Positions 62,490 through 64,000 of a stretch of DNA of 64,000 bases are shown piece by piece. Positions within the stretch are counted from its first letter, which is position 1. The number at the start of each line of letters is the position of its first letter. Source of the DNA: Natronobeatus ordinarius (GTDB taxonomy: Archaea > Halobacteriota > Halobacteria > Halobacteriales > Natrialbaceae); contig NZ_CP101456.1 of the NCBI RefSeq assembly GCF_024362485.1, positions 992,001 to 1,056,000 on the forward strand, read 5' to 3'. Under the pieces are notes generated by a model, which was not told the DNA's origin, did no database searches, and was given only the letters and a program-made list of their open reading frames with translations. The position numbers and the translations under genes are program-made.

Positions 62490-63371
62490 TTAGAGCAGAC
62501 CGGTCTTCTGCAGCTTCATCAGGTCCTCGGTGTCGAGGGTCTCGCCTTCCTTGAACTTCTGGTAGATCTCCTCGGCCTCGGCCTTGGCTTCCTCTTTCTT
62601 CTTGTCGCGAGCGGACTTGCGCTGCTTTTCTTCCTGTTTGTCCATCTCGCGCAGGCGCTTCTGGACGCGGACGAAGTCCTCGTGGTGACGGTCGGCAGCT
62701 TCCTGGGCCTCGACGAACGACTCGTGCATCTCGTCGGCCTCGTCACGGACGTCGTCGGCCTCGCGGTAGGCCTCGATCATCTGGTTGTGGTGCTCCTGGG
62801 CCTGGTCGGCGAGCTCCGTCACCTTCTGGTGATGTTGTGACGCCTCAGAGCGGACCTCCTCGGCCTCCTCGATGAGCTCCTCTAGGTCTTCGTTCCCCTC
62901 GAGTTTGTCCTTGCGCTCGGCGTACTCCTCGCGCTTTGACTCGATCTTCTCGATCAGCTCGCGCTCTTCGTCGCTCGAGAGGACCTCGGTCTGCTGTTTG
63001 AACTCGAGCTGTTCGATCTCGGCCTCGAGTTCCTCGAGATCCTTGCCTTCGTCGAGCTCCATGTCGGATTTGAGCTTCTCGACGTGGTCGAACAGCTCGT
63101 TGGCCTCGGCGTTGAGCTCGTTACGCAGCTGTTTGTGCTCCTGGACCTGCTCGTTGAGCTCGTCGCGTTTCTCGCGGTGTTCTTGCGCCTCGTCGACCTT
63201 CTCGCGCGTCTTCGCGTTGAGGTCGTCGCGCTTGGAGGCGCGTTCAGAAGCCATCTGGTTCAGCTCGTTTCGTCGGTCCCGGAGTTGTCCGGCCTTCTTG
63301 ATGAGCTGGCCTTTGGAGTCGTTTTCGAGGTGTTCGTCTGTGAGTTCGATGTTTTGCGATTCGTCTACCAT
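62490..63371 (-). CDS. Long coiled-coil protein (conserved archaeal family)
   Basis: 293 residues, almost wholly helical and charged: LRDRRNELNQMASERASKRDDLNAKTREKVDEAQEHREKRDELNEQVQEHKQLRNELNAEANELFDHVEKLK and so on, with a C-terminal basic stretch (KQRKSARDKKKEEAKAEAEEIYQKF) and end TLDTEDLMKLQKTGLL. The family is conserved across Euryarchaeota and has been mis-annotated as a phosphoserine phosphatase. It may bind ribosomes or act as a structural spacer; unknown. ATG at 63371 and a clean poly-T terminator define the transcript. Confidence 0.85.
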   Translation of the reverse strand: MVDESQNIELTDEHLENDSKGQLIKKAGQLRDRRNELNQMASERASKRDDLNAKTREKVDEAQEHREKRDELNEQVQEHKQLRNELNAEANELFDHVEKLKSDMELDEGKDLEELEAEIEQLEFKQQTEVLSSDEERELIEKIESKREEYAERKDKLEGNEDLEELIEEAEEVRSEASQHHQKVTELADQAQEHHNQMIEAYREADDVRDEADEMHESFVEAQEAADRHHEDFVRVQKRLREMDKQEEKQRKSARDKKKEEAKAEAEEIYQKFKEGETLDTEDLMKLQKTGLL

Positions 63372-63667
63372 GTGTTAGTAAACCCTCTGTGCCATACCCG
63401 CACCGACGAACGCGGACGCTCGAGACCTGCGAAACCTCGGTGAATAAGATTCCCTGTCATCGATTGTCGAGCGATACACGCCTCGCCGGTGGCGTTCTGG
63501 TACTGGCAACTACTGTGGCCCGCAATTTAAATGTACCGGTCGGAAATACCGTGGAAATCGTTAGCAGGGAGGCCTGTCAGCCCGTGTAACCGGTTCACAC
63601 GACCGTCCGATCCGCATATAACTCGTCGGGGTCGAAAACAGGGTGACGACCCGTCCAACTCCGTCGG
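63372..63667. other. Intergenic region between coiled-coil and tubulin-like genes
   Basis: 296 bases without a convincing gene. Holds a TATA-like aatttaaatg near 63522-63531 and a second AT element (gcatataactc, about 63614). A strong promoter for the coiled-coil gene is not obvious. Short frames here (63389-63589 plus, 63595-63846 minus) lack features. Confidence 0.4.
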
Positions 63668-64000
63668 TCAGAACAGATCCTCGAGGCGGTCGTCCGTGAA
63701 CAGTTCGGCCCGATCGACGGACGCTGGCTCCCGTTCGTTCTGGGCCTGGCGTGCACGTTCCATGAACTCGCCGATCCGATCTGACCGCTCCGTTCCGCCG
63801 AGTAAGACGAGTGCGGCGAGCCGATCGCTCTCGAGCGGGAAGTCACCGCCCCGGACCTGCATGCTCGTCGTCTCGTCCTCGAGCCAGCGACGGGCCTTCT
63901 CGACGCCTTTTCTCGAAATGCGGTCGGGAGCGCCGGCGATCACCAGCAGCGCCGAGTCGGCCTCCGTCGCGTCCGGAAGGCTGGTACCGGTGAGTAGTGC
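63668..64000 (-). CDS. Tubulin/FtsZ-family protein, C-terminal end (5' outside window)
   Basis: Open to the right edge; stop at 63668. The visible 110 residues read ALLTGTSLPDATEADSALLVIAGAPDRISRKGVEKARRWLEDETTSMQVRGGDFPLESDRLAALVLLGGTERSDRIGEFMERARQAQ and so on. The segment ALLVIAGAPDRISRKGVEKARRWLED fits the C-terminal activation domain of FtsZ/CetZ-type GTPases in haloarchaea. Without the nucleotide-binding half this is tentative. These proteins form filaments in division or cell-shape control. Confidence 0.55.
   Translation of the reverse strand, partial: ALLTGTSLPDATEADSALLVIAGAPDRISRKGVEKARRWLEDETTSMQVRGGDFPLESDRLAALVLLGGTERSDRIGEFMERARQAQNEREPASVDRAELFTDDRLEDLF

Overview
The window is 64 kb of haloarchaeal chromosome. 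GC content is high, the hexamer CTCGAG is very frequent, and the proteins are strongly acidic. Marker genes are archaeal: aRF1, thermosome, LSm, L37e, L40e, Trm1, CDP-archaeol synthase, a Tsr3-like protein and multiprotein bridging factor. Many genes have a TATA-like element about 26-28 bases before the start codon, as expected for leaderless haloarchaeal transcripts. A member of Natrialbales/Halobacteriales fits best, but the genus cannot be fixed from sequence alone.

Layout. 1-4.4 kb: the end of a P-II (GlnK) gene, an AT-rich pocket with a small zinc-ribbon gene and a membrane protein, hemL, and a DUF4097-type lipoprotein. 4.5-13 kb: argS, a MinD-type ATPase, an NRAMP-like transporter divergent from a lactate-oxidation pair (LutC, LutB/LutA), and prf1 (aRF1). 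13-19.3 kb: a winged-helix/PemK pair, trm1, a YihY membrane protein, a PAP2 phosphatase, and the divergent glnA/lrp pair. 19.3-29.6 kb: an ABC-transporter relic, the thermosome, a SRAP protein, small proteins, a prolyl oligopeptidase, a sulfurtransferase and an FAH-family enzyme. 29.8-38 kb: a Cys-cluster protein, a DoxX-like protein, a DUF3179/CC-motif membrane pair, a Dna2-like nuclease-helicase and several small membrane proteins. 38-44 kb: a MaoC hydratase, a DUF2342 protein, an M42 peptidase, then LSm-L37e-small Zn protein-purF.

44-48.2 kb is the accessory part. A DUF6498 gene is split by a 388-base non-autonomous IS200/IS605-like element, a HisD-family gene is truncated, and the 3' end of tRNA-Leu(GAG) is duplicated in a 121-base direct repeat with further tRNA-like scraps. 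From 48.2 kb on the content is mostly conserved: aMBF1, an AlaX-type editing protein, a sugar-acid dehydratase, an MBL hydrolase, L40e, Tsr3, DUF502, proline dehydrogenase and carS. After these come a tandem SHOCT-protein duplication with a decayed middle copy, a second PAP2 enzyme, a methyltransferase, a HhH-like protein, Dph6, DUF373, SppA, a coiled-coil protein and the end of a tubulin/FtsZ-family gene.

Functional themes are nitrogen control (P-II, GlnA, Lrp, PurF), translation (ArgS, aRF1, Trm1, AlaX, L37e, L40e, Dph6, Tsr3), and organic-acid or amino-acid use (LutCBA, proline dehydrogenase, sugar-acid dehydratase). I see no CRISPR array, rRNA operon or complete prophage. The most interesting points are the mini-IS605 element with a possible omega-RNA end, the tRNA-Leu scar, the ABC-ATPase relic, the Cys-rich insert in HemL and the hairpin next to the argS start.
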